This document shows positions 18,846 to 26,276 of a stretch of DNA of 61,062 nt, one piece after another (the first letter of the stretch is position 1; every line of letters starts with the position of its first letter). Under the pieces are notes generated by a model. The model had not been told where the DNA came from. It saw nothing but the letters and a program-made list of their open reading frames with translations, and searched no databases. The translations under genes were made by a program, and so were the position numbers. Source of the DNA: an uncultured bacterium (GTDB lineage: Bacteria > Bacillota > Clostridia > Lachnospirales > Lachnospiraceae); NCBI GenBank assembly GCA_947073545.1, contig CAMTMP010000025.1, positions 1 through 61,062 on the forward strand, read 5' to 3'.

Positions 18846-19532
18846 TCATTTTCCAAATAATTTCCATGGAAATAGAAGCACAGAGCCAAGTTTATGCTTG
18901 AAACGGCTATAATATATGTTGTCGCCATATTCATAGTAACCATATAAAGCATTGGCAATATAATCTGCTGCTTGAACAATGTAAGCATTTTTATCATCTG
19001 AATCCATGTAGTTAATATTCAAATTGATATCGTATTCTTTTTCATATAACAGAAAGAGTTTTATATAATCGGAAAAAGAGTTCCCAGACGCTACTTTTGT
19101 GGAGTGTTTGTCGCAGATAATATTTATAGTAGTGCCATTATCTTTATCTGTTATTAGACGTTCTATCAATAATTTCATTAAAAAATTGTAAAGTATGTTT
19201 TTATCTATCAGTAATGATGGCTTTACATGGTTCAAATCCGCCACAATGTATGAAATCTGTAAATCTTTTTTTGCGATACATTCCAATATGTGATATTTAA
19301 TACATGGATATGCGTCTTTTGCCTTGATCTCATTGGAATGGAGTATCGAAAGTTCGTGGAACATTTTCTTGGCTATGCCTAGTTTTTTGTGCATGATGTT
19401 ATGGAGTGCTTTATAGTTATTGGTATCAATACATGCAATGACAAAATATCTTCCTCTGCTTCCAAGGTTGCCAGATTCATCGAAAATCAAATAGCGTTCA
19501 TTTTTCTTTAGTATTTCTGTTTTTTGAGCCAT
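18846..19532 (-). CDS. DUF3800 protein, cargo gene of the element
   Basis: The 228-residue soluble protein starts with YLIFDESGNLGSRGRYFVIACI, the signature of DUF3800, a family with a ribonuclease H-like fold predicted to be a nuclease. Acidic residues occur early (DESG), in the middle (YIVADLNH, IICDKHSTK) and near the end (QAADYIANALYGYYEY), matching the family's putative active-site pattern. It is AT-rich compared with the core genes and sits between integrase and repressor, the usual place for lysogenic cargo. A role in excluding other phages is an inference from position and family. Confidence 0.8.
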   Translation of the reverse strand: MAQKTEILKKNERYLIFDESGNLGSRGRYFVIACIDTNNYKALHNIMHKKLGIAKKMFHELSILHSNEIKAKDAYPCIKYHILECIAKKDLQISYIVADLNHVKPSLLIDKNILYNFLMKLLIERLITDKDNGTTINIICDKHSTKVASGNSFSDYIKLFLLYEKEYDINLNINYMDSDDKNAYIVQAADYIANALYGYYEYGDNIYYSRFKHKLGSVLLFPWKLFGK

Positions 19533-19612
19533 TTTTATTAACCTTTCAAAGTATTTTAAGGTAATTTTTTTCGGTGCGTAAACTATTGGTATTGTGCGCC
19601 CTGTCCTGCCAG

Positions 19613-20158
19613 TTATTCTTGGGGCGGGGTGGTTGGATTGATATATCTAGGGATTTCTGTTAGTTCATCTATACGTTTTATTGCTTCATTTTTACCATCA
19701 TTATTCAACCTTCTATATCTATCAATTAATATGTTTTCGCCCCACGCATCAACTATATCTGAAAATTTTTCAAGATTTTCACGAAAACGAGGAAGAACCT
19801 TACTTTTATGTTTGATATAATCATCAATTTTTTCCTGCTCACCCTCCAAAATAATTTCACCCAAAGCTCTTTTTTGAATTAGTTTCTCTGCTTCTGCATT
19901 TTTTTTGTATTGTTCGACATTTTCTGGAGTGGGTCCCAATCTAACAGTATGGCGATGAACTATAATATTTTCGTCAATATCAGAAACTTCACAATCTAAG
20001 GCTTCTGCTATTTTTATCAAAGTTTCTATTTTAGGTATCCGTTTTCCGTTTTCATATTGTGCAATCATTGCTTGAGAAACTCCAAGCATATTTCCCAATT
20101 CTTGTTGTGAAATTTTATTTTGCTTTCTAATATATTTTATTTTTTCTCCAACAGTCAT
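19613..20158 (-). CDS. XRE-family repressor of the element, lacking a self-cleavage domain
   Basis: Residues 5-60 form a classic helix-turn-helix (QQELGNMLGVSQAMIAQYENGKRIP). The rest of the 181 residues is charged and helical. The LexA/CI-type S24 peptidase domain is absent, so RecA-driven self-cleavage is not expected; release from repression probably needs an antirepressor or partner protein. It is divergent from the Cro-like gene across the operator region. A GAGGTGAT ribosome site precedes the ATG. Confidence 0.85.
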   Translation of the reverse strand: MTVGEKIKYIRKQNKISQQELGNMLGVSQAMIAQYENGKRIPKIETLIKIAEALDCEVSDIDENIIVHRHTVRLGPTPENVEQYKKNAEAEKLIQKRALGEIILEGEQEKIDDYIKHKSKVLPRFRENLEKFSDIVDAWGENILIDRYRRLNNDGKNEAIKRIDELTEIPRYINPTTPPQE

Positions 20159-20303
20159 TTAATCACCTCATAGGGCAATTCTACCATATATGAAAAAAAA
20201 ATAAAAGCAAATGTTTATAAAAAGTGCTTGCAATTATAATAAGCATATGATAATATAACGACATAAGCAATTGCTTATTAACTATATCATATAAAGGATA
20301 TAA
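20159..20303. promoter_or_regulatory. Divergent operator/promoter region between repressor and early genes
   Basis: A strong rightward promoter is seen: TTGCAA at 20228-20233, a 17-base spacer and TAATAT at 20251-20256. A perfect 16-bp palindrome, ATAAGCAATTGCTTAT, lies at 20263-20278. Further AAGCA/TGCTT half-sites occur at about 20205, 20224 and 20239. These half-sites overlap the promoter, as expected for repressor and Cro-like binding sites. Confidence 0.7.
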
Positions 20304-20336
20304 ATGCAACTAAAAAATAGAGAGGAGGAAAAACAT

Positions 20337-20540
20337 GTGGAACGAATGAGAATTGACAGAATTAAGCTTGCGACGGAGCTTGCGAAGCGTGATATGACAC
20401 AGACACGTCTTGCAGAGTTGGCAGGCGTATCAAGAACCACTATTAATTATGTGCGTGCCGGCAAGTCTTGTACTGATGAAGTCGGGCAGAAAATTGCCAA
20501 GGCTCTTGGCGTAGAAGTAACCGAAATTATTGAAGATTAA
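20337..20540 (+). CDS. Small XRE helix-turn-helix regulator (Cro-like)
   Basis: The 67-residue protein consists almost only of a helix-turn-helix (MTQTRLAELAGVSRTTINYVRAGKSCTDEVGQKIAKALGV). I favour GTG 20337 because AGAGGAGG lies at the right distance; ATG 20304 with its own AAAGGA, or ATG 20346, are alternatives. It is the first rightward gene after the operators, so it probably acts as the early regulator that opposes the repressor. Confidence 0.75.
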   Translation: MERMRIDRIKLATELAKRDMTQTRLAELAGVSRTTINYVRAGKSCTDEVGQKIAKALGVEVTEIIED

Positions 20541-20555
20541 GGAGGAAAACAAACA

Positions 20556-20789
20556 ATGGCAAAAGTATTCAGAGATTACGCAGAGGTTAATGAAAGCATG
20601 ATGGAGGGTTTTGCAGTAACAAAGGTATCTACCGGAATCAATGCGGAGAACAGCGGCATGATGCTGGAATTGGAGCGGCAGATTGATAATGTAACTATCG
20701 GCGTTGATGTGATTTACAATCCCACCTGCGAGGAGGGCGAAACACCGTTTATGGTTTCGGAGGAGTACGTGAAGCATGTCTGCCAGTAG
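20556..20789 (+). CDS. Small hypothetical protein of the element, 77 residues
   Basis: I do not recognise this acidic soluble protein. It starts MAKVFRDYAEVNESMM behind a strong AAGGAGG, 15 bases after the Cro-like gene, and belongs to the early operon. Confidence 0.65.
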   Translation: MAKVFRDYAEVNESMMEGFAVTKVSTGINAENSGMMLELERQIDNVTIGVDVIYNPTCEEGETPFMVSEEYVKHVCQ

Positions 20790-20815
20790 GGAAAAGGAAG
20801 ATGGAGGATCAGACC

Positions 20816-20944
20816 ATGAGCGAAAATTGTTACGACTGCTCGACCTGCAGGTACCGTTACATACATTTCCCGAACATGGACGATTTTGAAGTCTCCATGC
20901 AGGAGTGTTTGTGTGACGGTGAGGATTATGAGGAAGAAAAATGA
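20816..20944 (+). CDS. Cysteine-rich 42-residue protein of the element
   Basis: The short frame has ATGGAGGATC upstream. It carries Cys-x2-Cys-x2-Cys (CYDCSTC) at the start and CLC later, a spacing that could bind zinc or a metal cluster. It ends in an acidic tail. It sits between two early-operon genes with tight spacing, which supports it as real. Confidence 0.55.
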   Translation: MSENCYDCSTCRYRYIHFPNMDDFEVSMQECLCDGEDYEEEK

Positions 20945-20961
20945 GGAGGTGAAGAAAACTT

Positions 20962-21771
20962 ATGAGTACTGCAGGACAGATACTTCTGCATCGGAAGATC
21001 GTTGAGTGGGAGTGGTATACGGACATCAACACTTGCCGGCTTTTTATACATATGCTCCTGATTGCGAACTGGAAGGAGGGTCATTTTAGGGGCACAACGG
21101 TGCCACGTGGTTCTTTTGTATCGTCTTTGGAGAAGCTTTCGAAAGAAACAGGTCTAACAAAACGTGAAATAAGAACCGCAATTTCGCATCTAAAAACGAC
21201 GGGCGAATTGACAGTCGAAACGACAAATAAATATAGCGTTTTTACTGTACAAAACTATGATTTATACCAGTCATTTGACATACAGAGCGACACGCAGGAG
21301 ACAAAGAAGCGACATCACAACGACAGTACAACGACAACAATAGATATAAAATATAAAGGTAATAAAGGAATAAAGAATAATAATATTTGCTCGGAGCCGG
21401 AATCCGCTCCGACCCCAAGCGGCATATTACTCCCGCTGAATGACAAATCATTTTACGATGTCCCGCAGGACAAGATTGCACTCTGGCGGGCAACATACCC
21501 GGCTGTGGATGTGGAGCAGGAATTGCGGCGCATGGTCGCGTGGCTGGATTCAAACCCTACTAAGCGGAAGACGCGGCGAGGAATCGAGAGGTTTATCAAT
21601 AGCTGGCTTGCGAGGACGCAGGACAGTGGCGGCAGCAAGGGACAGAAGGAGGTGAGTGAGGAAAGTGGAAACAACGCATTCGATTCTGACGAGAGGTGGA
21701 AACAAATTTCGCGGGCGATTGATGAGGCAGGAGACTGTTTCGATAGACGAAATGACTTACCTTTTGGGTGA
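20962..21771 (+). CDS. Phage-type replication initiator (replisome organizer)
   Basis: The 269-residue protein has an N-terminal winged-helix domain (MSTAGQILLHRKIVEWEWYTD, LSKETGLTKREIRTAISHLKTTGELTVE) like phage replisome organizer and DnaD-related proteins. A low-complexity linker rich in Thr, Asn and Lys is followed by a C-terminal helical domain at about 170-215 (YPAVDVEQELRRMVAWLDSNP) that resembles the loader-contacting part of such proteins. The DnaC-like gene follows and overlaps. Together they would open an origin and load the host helicase. Confidence 0.75.
   Translation: MSTAGQILLHRKIVEWEWYTDINTCRLFIHMLLIANWKEGHFRGTTVPRGSFVSSLEKLSKETGLTKREIRTAISHLKTTGELTVETTNKYSVFTVQNYDLYQSFDIQSDTQETKKRHHNDSTTTTIDIKYKGNKGIKNNNICSEPESAPTPSGILLPLNDKSFYDVPQDKIALWRATYPAVDVEQELRRMVAWLDSNPTKRKTRRGIERFINSWLARTQDSGGSKGQKEVSEESGNNAFDSDERWKQISRAIDEAGDCFDRRNDLPFG
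21180..21392 (+). other. Candidate replication origin inside the initiator gene
   Basis: Repeated AACGAC/CGACA elements (about 21194, 21221, 21288, 21311, 21319, 21329, 21338) are followed by an AT-rich run at 21342-21392 (TAGATATAAAATATAAAGG and on). Iterons next to an AT-rich unwinding stretch inside the initiator gene is the lambda-type origin plan. The DNA also encodes the protein's low-complexity linker. Confidence 0.45.
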
Positions 21772-22456
21772 ATATGATATCCAAGATTACGGAGAGGCAG
21801 TTTTTTCAAAAGAACCCGTTTCCGAGAATGGAAGGTTTAGAAGCGCCAGATCGATGATTCCGTTTGAGCAGCTGGACAAGCGGGCAAAGGACTTTGATTG
21901 GACCCTATATGGAGACAACAACCCGGATGCAGAAAAAGGTCGTAAGATGTCAAACGCGTTTGTTTTGAATTTTCAAAAATTCCGACGGGATGGCAAGGGG
22001 CTATACATACATTCCGCCACGAAAGGGACAGGTAAAACATATTTATCTTACTGTCTGGCTAATGAAGTTATGGCACGCTACGACGTGAATGTGAAGTTTA
22101 CAAGCGTTCTGGAATATCTCGATCTGACCAAGAAGGGATATAGCAGCGCGGCAGACAAGGAGGAGAAAGACGGCATTATAAAAGCCACTGTTTTGCTTCT
22201 GGATGATATCGGGGTGGAAGTTAGCAAAGATTGGGTAAATACAACCCTCTATCAGCTAATTAACTATAGGTATTCCAACAAGCTAATAACTGTTTTTACC
22301 AGCAACAATCAGCTTGAACAGTTAAGGATTGATGATCGGATCAAGGACAGGATCAATTTCATGTGTTTGCCATTACATATCCCGGAAGTTCCTATTCGTT
22401 CGATGAAAACGGACAGGGCAAATAGCGAATTTGTCAACGAAATACTCAAAACATAA
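21656..22456 (+). CDS. DnaC/IstB-like AAA+ helicase loader
   Basis: The protein has Walker A SATKGTGKTYLSY near residue 118, Walker B TVLLLDDIG near 180 and sensor VFTSNN near 220, the layout of DnaC-type loaders that place the replicative helicase on DNA. The start is uncertain: AAGGAGGTGA at 21646 favours GTG 21656 or GTG 21665; ATG 21722 or 21752 are alternatives. It overlaps the initiator gene by about 116 bases. The arrangement initiator then loader is typical of Firmicute temperate phages and some satellites. Confidence 0.8.
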   Translation: MRKVETTHSILTRGGNKFRGRLMRQETVSIDEMTYLLGEYDIQDYGEAVFSKEPVSENGRFRSARSMIPFEQLDKRAKDFDWTLYGDNNPDAEKGRKMSNAFVLNFQKFRRDGKGLYIHSATKGTGKTYLSYCLANEVMARYDVNVKFTSVLEYLDLTKKGYSSAADKEEKDGIIKATVLLLDDIGVEVSKDWVNTTLYQLINYRYSNKLITVFTSNNQLEQLRIDDRIKDRINFMCLPLHIPEVPIRSMKTDRANSEFVNEILKT

Positions 22457-22462
22457 AATAAT

Positions 22463-22491
22463 CCCTTATCGGAATTGCGGTCCGATAAGGG
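22463..22491 (+). terminator. Perfect 11-bp hairpin after the helicase loader gene
   Basis: CCCTTATCGGA and TCCGATAAGGG flank a 7-base loop, seven bases after the loader stop. There is no T-run, so it may be a partial terminator or a transcript-stabilising or processing structure. Confidence 0.5.
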
Positions 22492-22575
22492 CATGTAACC
22501 CGTCAACCAAGCAAAGTGAGGGTATGCAGGAATTATAACATTCCCTCTGCCCGGAGTAAAGAGAGAAAGAAGAAA

Positions 22576-23142
22576 ATGCAAGTAGAAAAAATCACACCGA
22601 AAGAACTCACATCAGACCTTATTTTCCGTCTTAATCATCTGTATCACGCCGAACTGGGCGAATTTATCGTTATGGCAGACAACAGAAAAGAAATTCTGTA
22701 TGTCAATAAGAAAGTGCCTAAAAAGGACATTGACGGATTCTTGAAAGTGGTTATGTTTCCCGATTATGCGGTTGCTGATGATGACGCACCGACAGGACAG
22801 TTTCTTGATTATGTATACAAAAAGTACGGATTCAGTGCATATCGTGCATTGATGGACATTCATTCATGGCGCATGGAGCAGAAAGAGAAGAAACAGGCAG
22901 AAGAAGCCGCAAAAGCCATTATCCCGCTGATTGAAAAGGAAGTGAACAGCGAAAACCCGATTATCAAGTATGATGAATTTCTCAATTTTGAGATATGGAA
23001 ACATGGATTTCACCTTGGCAAGTCCACACCGAAAAATACAACCAATTACGGGAGCGTGTACGAATTTTATTTCGGCTATCTTTTGGGATCAGGATTGTTG
23101 AAAGGGGTGTTTGATAATGAATCACAGGCGGGAAATCATTGA
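22576..23142 (+). CDS. Hypothetical protein of the element, 188 residues
   Basis: I do not recognise the family. The protein is soluble with a mixed alpha/beta N-terminal half (FIVMADNRKEILYVNKKVPKK), a Lys/Glu-rich helix near 100-120 and an aromatic C-terminus (YEFYFGYLLGSGLL). ATG 22576 is used since the upstream in-frame GTG lacks a ribosome site. Its 3' end overlaps the next small gene, which marks a compact operon. Confidence 0.65.
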   Translation: MQVEKITPKELTSDLIFRLNHLYHAELGEFIVMADNRKEILYVNKKVPKKDIDGFLKVVMFPDYAVADDDAPTGQFLDYVYKKYGFSAYRALMDIHSWRMEQKEKKQAEEAAKAIIPLIEKEVNSENPIIKYDEFLNFEIWKHGFHLGKSTPKNTTNYGSVYEFYFGYLLGSGLLKGVFDNESQAGNH

Positions 23143-23227
23143 TATAGTAATGCGGATTGAGAATTTGGACTATTTAGAATTTATATACAATATGATGGTT
23201 GCGTTTAAAGAAAAGTGGGGGATATGA
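23117..23227 (+). CDS. Hypothetical microprotein, 36 residues
   Basis: Starts MNHRREIIDIVMRIEN and overlaps the 3' end of the gene before it by 26 bases; AAAGGGG lies upstream. It is amphipathic and helical, with no recognised family. The start of the next gene follows its stop by one base. Confidence 0.45.
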   Translation: MNHRREIIDIVMRIENLDYLEFIYNMMVAFKEKWGI

Positions 23228-23228
23228 T

Positions 23229-23402
23229 ATGGACAAGCAGCAAAGAAGGGAATATGCAGAAAGTCTAAAATCTTCTGCAAAAGAACTTATAGACGGAATT
23301 GGAACTGAAAGCGAGAGAGACCTGAGAATAATTAAGCTGATTTACGGATTTGTGAGGACAGGATTTTTGGAAAGTAGGGCGGATAGAGGTGGCGCGATAT
23401 GA
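23229..23402 (+). CDS. Hypothetical small protein, 57 residues
   Basis: Starts MDKQQRREYAESLKSSAKEL at ATG 23229, behind GTGGGGGAT. It is helical and highly charged. Its stop overlaps the next start (ATGA). The pattern of tiny, overlapping, charged genes is usual in clostridial phage early regions. Function unknown. Confidence 0.55.
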   Translation: MDKQQRREYAESLKSSAKELIDGIGTESERDLRIIKLIYGFVRTGFLESRADRGGAI

Positions 23403-23521
23403 ATGAAGAAAAATTTTATAAAGACGGCATTTCCAAGATGTTGTCCACTATCCACAATGTAGACTGGCTTTTAAAAATTTACTCATTCATAAAGGTATTT
23501 GCAGAAGATAAGGAGGATTGA
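23399..23521 (+). CDS. Hypothetical microprotein, 40 residues
   Basis: The start overlaps the previous stop as ATGA. The sequence (FYKDGISKMLSTIHNVDW) is amphipathic with an acidic tail. The next gene has its AAGGAGGA ribosome site inside this one's 3' end. Confidence 0.45.
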   Translation: MNEEKFYKDGISKMLSTIHNVDWLLKIYSFIKVFAEDKED

Positions 23522-23523
23522 CA

Positions 23524-23742
23524 ATGAAGGACGAAAGAGGATTTAAAGAGGTGATCCATTCGGTTGAGAGATCGGAGAAGGACAAAGACAAGTTCTGCAG
23601 GGCAGCCCGGATTGAGAGGCAGCCCATAAGCGACGCAAGGCTTACCGCCCTGCTCAATTACGCAGTAGGCACTCTTGCTATGGTGATGGGATTTGCGGCG
23701 CTGTATATGATCATTTATTTCATGGGTACCGCAGGCAGGTAA
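23524..23742 (+). CDS. Small single-pass membrane protein, 72 residues
   Basis: ATG 23524 lies seven bases after AAGGAGGA. The first 45 residues are charged and cytosolic in character; residues about 48-68 (LAMVMGFAALYMIIYFMG) form one membrane helix. It could be an exclusion or holin-like factor, but no family match is visible. Confidence 0.6.
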   Translation: MKDERGFKEVIHSVERSEKDKDKFCRAARIERQPISDARLTALLNYAVGTLAMVMGFAALYMIIYFMGTAGR

Positions 23743-23763
23743 ACTTTCAAGGAGGCATGGAAG

Positions 23764-24015
23764 ATGGCAAAGGTGACACTTGGAACGTGGACGGATAAAA
23801 ACGAGAAGTTTACGAAGAAGATCAGGGCGAAACGGATCGAGGAGGGCGTGGAGATAGATATTCTTGCCAAGAAAGCGGGGATTGAGAAGTCAACATATTT
23901 CAGCCATGTCAGGAACCCGGAAAAGATTACACTCAGGGAACTCAGAGCCTATTGCAATACGTTGAAAATTCCGGCGGAGAGTCTTATCTCTGCGGTGTAT
24001 GAGGGAGGTGACTAA
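23764..24015 (+). CDS. Small helix-turn-helix protein, 83 residues
   Basis: An XRE-like fold is suggested by KIRAKRIEEGVEIDILAKKAGIEKSTYFSHVRNPEKITLRELRAYC, with helices in the right order but weak consensus. It lies just upstream of the late module, so it is a candidate for the late-gene regulator or excisionase-type function. AAGGAGG precedes the start. Confidence 0.6.
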   Translation: MAKVTLGTWTDKNEKFTKKIRAKRIEEGVEIDILAKKAGIEKSTYFSHVRNPEKITLRELRAYCNTLKIPAESLISAVYEGGD

Positions 24016-24018
24016 GGC

Positions 24019-24120
24019 ATGTACATACACGGCTTTATTGACGGCGCTCTGGTGACGTTTGTGCTGGGGATGGCGGCGCTGATTACAGCGGCAGTCGTTT
24101 ATTCCAGAAAAAAGAAGTGA
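24019..24120 (+). CDS. Single-helix membrane microprotein, 33 residues
   Basis: Starts MYIHGFIDGALVTFVLGMAA. A single hydrophobic helix fills residues 8-26 and ends in SRKKK, giving a cytosolic basic tail. GAGGGAGGTG lies upstream and the start is three bases after the previous stop. Function unknown. Confidence 0.5.
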   Translation: MYIHGFIDGALVTFVLGMAALITAAVVYSRKKK

Positions 24121-24184
24121 TTACAGACAGGACGGGTGGCGGTATAGGCTGCCCGTTTCCTGTGCGGGGAATTTTCTGCTTAAA

Positions 24185-24224
24185 CTTGGTACAACGGTTA
24201 CATCAGAATGTTGGATAATGGAGA
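24185..24224 (+). promoter_or_regulatory. Late-promoter-like module, copy 1
   Basis: CTTGGTACAAC, eleven unconserved bases, then AATGTTGGATAATGGAGA. The same 40-base arrangement recurs at 27222-27261. GATAAT fits a -10 box; TACAAC would be the -35 at 18 bases. It precedes the terminase genes by 36 bases. Confidence 0.65.
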
Positions 24225-24260
24225 GAGGAGAGAAAGAAAAGGACTCGAGGAGTGTTGCAG

Positions 24261-24734
24261 ATGGCAAAGAGCACAATCACAGAGTGGGAAGAAGCAGACA
24301 AACTCTTGTTGTTGGAGGCGTGGGCGCGGGATGGTCTGACGGATGAACAGATCGCTGGGAACATGGGTATTACGGTGCGGTCGCTCTATAACTGGAAAAA
24401 GAGAAGTATTCCGATTTTTCAGTCCTTAAAGACCGGGAAAGAAGTTGCAGATATCGAGGTGGAGAACGCCCTGCGAAAGAAAGCACTTGGATTCCGGGAG
24501 ACGGAGCAGGCGGTCACCACCCGCAGGACTGTTGAGTATGCGGACGGCAAGCGGGTGCGGGAAGTGTCTGAGCCAGTCGTGACGGAGGTGGAAAGGTATT
24601 ACCCGCCGGATACCACGGCGCAGATTTTCTGGCTGAAAAACAGGAAGCCCGGACAGTGGAGAGACAAGAGGGAGCAGGATATAGACGTGACGGAGGCGGT
24701 GAAGATCGTTGACAGCATTAGAGACAGTGATTGA
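24261..24734 (+). CDS. Phage terminase small subunit
   Basis: The 157-residue protein recognises packaging DNA and recruits TerL. The N-terminal helix-turn-helix (WARDGLTDEQIAGNMGITVRSLYNWKKRS) is followed by helical oligomerisation segments and a C-terminal part with PPDTTAQIFWLKNRKPGQWRDK, a hallmark of clostridial TerS. I use ATG 24261, nine bases after AGGAG. The gene overlaps TerL by about 26 bases. Confidence 0.85.
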   Translation: MAKSTITEWEEADKLLLLEAWARDGLTDEQIAGNMGITVRSLYNWKKRSIPIFQSLKTGKEVADIEVENALRKKALGFRETEQAVTTRRTVEYADGKRVREVSEPVVTEVERYYPPDTTAQIFWLKNRKPGQWRDKREQDIDVTEAVKIVDSIRDSD

Positions 24735-25959
24735 CTTTGGGAAACTGATAGCCCCGGCATTTTACTCGGTACACAGGGATATCGTGAAGGGCGGTCATAC
24801 CTATTATGACTTGTATGGCGGCAGGGGCGGCTTGAAGTCCTCGTTTATCTCATTGGAGATCATTCTCGGGATGATGAAGGACAGACAGGCAAATGCGGTC
24901 ATATTCCGCAAGTATGCGGTGACGCTTCGGGAAACCGTCTACGGGCAGATATTATGGGCGATTGAGGCGCTTGGCGTTTCCCATCTGTGGGAGGCAGGGG
25001 TAAACCCCATGCAATGCACTTACCGCCCTACCGGGCAGAAGATCATCTTCCGGGGGCTGGACAAGGCGAAGAAAACAAAGTCACTGAAAGCCAGCCACGG
25101 GTATTTTAAGTATCTCTGGCTTGAGGAACTGGACGAGTTTGGCGGTATTGAGGAAATCCGTACCGTTCAGCAGTCGGTATTGCGTGGCGGCAGTAAGTTT
25201 GTGGTGTTTAAGAGTTTTAACCCACCTATCACAAATGCCAACTGGGCAAATCAGTATATCAACGAGCCAAGAACCAATGCCCTGCGGCATAAGAGCAGCT
25301 ATCTGGATGCGCCGCCGGAATGGCTGGGGCAGCAGTTCCTTGATGATGCGGAGCACTTGAAGGAGGTCAACGAGAGGGCATATCGGCATGAATATTTAGG
25401 CGAGCCGGTCGGAACAGGCGGACAGGTATTTGAGTTTCTGGAAATCCGTACGATCACGGATGAGGAGATGAAGCAGTTTGACCGCATTTACCAAGGAATC
25501 GATTTCGGGTGGATGCCGGACCCGATGGCGTTTATCAGATGTTCTTACAGACCGAACCATGAAAAGGTATATCTTTTGGATGAGTATGTGGGTCGGAAAA
25601 TCAGTAATGAGGAACTGGCAAAGGAGATTAAACGGCGGCATTATGATGATTATTTTATCATGTGTGATTCAGCGGAGCCAAAGTCAATATTTGATCTGCG
25701 GTTTAGGGATGTGTGGGCGCAAGCCGTCAATAAGCGACCGGGCAGCGTGGAATATGGCATGAAGTGGCTGCAGCGCCGGACGATTGTCATTGACCCGGCA
25801 AGAACGCCCTGTGCATACAAGGAGATCATTGAATACGAATACGACCGGGATAAAGACGGGAATCTGTTACCGGGTTATCCTGACAAGAACAATCACTGCA
25901 TTGATGCGCTCAGGTATTCACTGAGCAGAATTATGAACTCATGGGAAACTTCGGCATAG
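24709..25959 (+). CDS. Phage terminase large subunit, PBSX type
   Basis: This is the packaging motor and nuclease. Of its 416 residues, the ATPase half has a Walker A variant GGRGGLKSS near residue 38 and Walker B KYLWLEELDEF near 134. The nuclease half has YQGIDFGW near 262, DSAEPKSI near 322 and HCIDALRYSL near 397, supplying the acidic residues. Length is normal for the PBSX family. The start is either TTG 24709 or GTG 24727. In a normal phage a portal gene should follow; here a small zinc-ribbon gene does. Confidence 0.9.
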   Translation: MTALETVIDFGKLIAPAFYSVHRDIVKGGHTYYDLYGGRGGLKSSFISLEIILGMMKDRQANAVIFRKYAVTLRETVYGQILWAIEALGVSHLWEAGVNPMQCTYRPTGQKIIFRGLDKAKKTKSLKASHGYFKYLWLEELDEFGGIEEIRTVQQSVLRGGSKFVVFKSFNPPITNANWANQYINEPRTNALRHKSSYLDAPPEWLGQQFLDDAEHLKEVNERAYRHEYLGEPVGTGGQVFEFLEIRTITDEEMKQFDRIYQGIDFGWMPDPMAFIRCSYRPNHEKVYLLDEYVGRKISNEELAKEIKRRHYDDYFIMCDSAEPKSIFDLRFRDVWAQAVNKRPGSVEYGMKWLQRRTIVIDPARTPCAYKEIIEYEYDRDKDGNLLPGYPDKNNHCIDALRYSLSRIMNSWETSA

Positions 25960-25980
25960 CAGAAAGGGGAAACAAAAAGT

Positions 25981-26253
25981 ATGGATTATTTGAAAGTAAG
26001 GTGTTTCCATTGTAAAGGGGAATTTGAGTTATACAACCGCAATATGAATTACGATGATAAGCCGCCAAGATGCCCGCATTGCCTGAAAAAGATGGATAAG
26101 ACCCAGTGGGAGCGGCTGATTAATGCTTATTATACCTTCGCGGAGGTCAATAAGAATTTCAGAAAATACCATGAGGACAGGGGAGAGCCGCTGTTTCAGG
26201 TGGAACTTCGGAGTTACTTTGTAAAGCCGGAAAAGATTATGATAGAGGATTAG
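25981..26253 (+). CDS. Zinc-ribbon small protein, 90 residues
   Basis: Two cysteine pairs (CFHC near residue 8 and CPHC near 33) define a zinc ribbon, followed by a helical region ending in FVKPEKIMIED. AAAGGGG precedes the start. It occupies the usual portal position. It may bind DNA or a capsid component, but no family is recognised. Confidence 0.6.
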   Translation: MDYLKVRCFHCKGEFELYNRNMNYDDKPPRCPHCLKKMDKTQWERLINAYYTFAEVNKNFRKYHEDRGEPLFQVELRSYFVKPEKIMIED

Positions 26254-26276
26254 AGGAAAGGACGGACAGGATAAAG

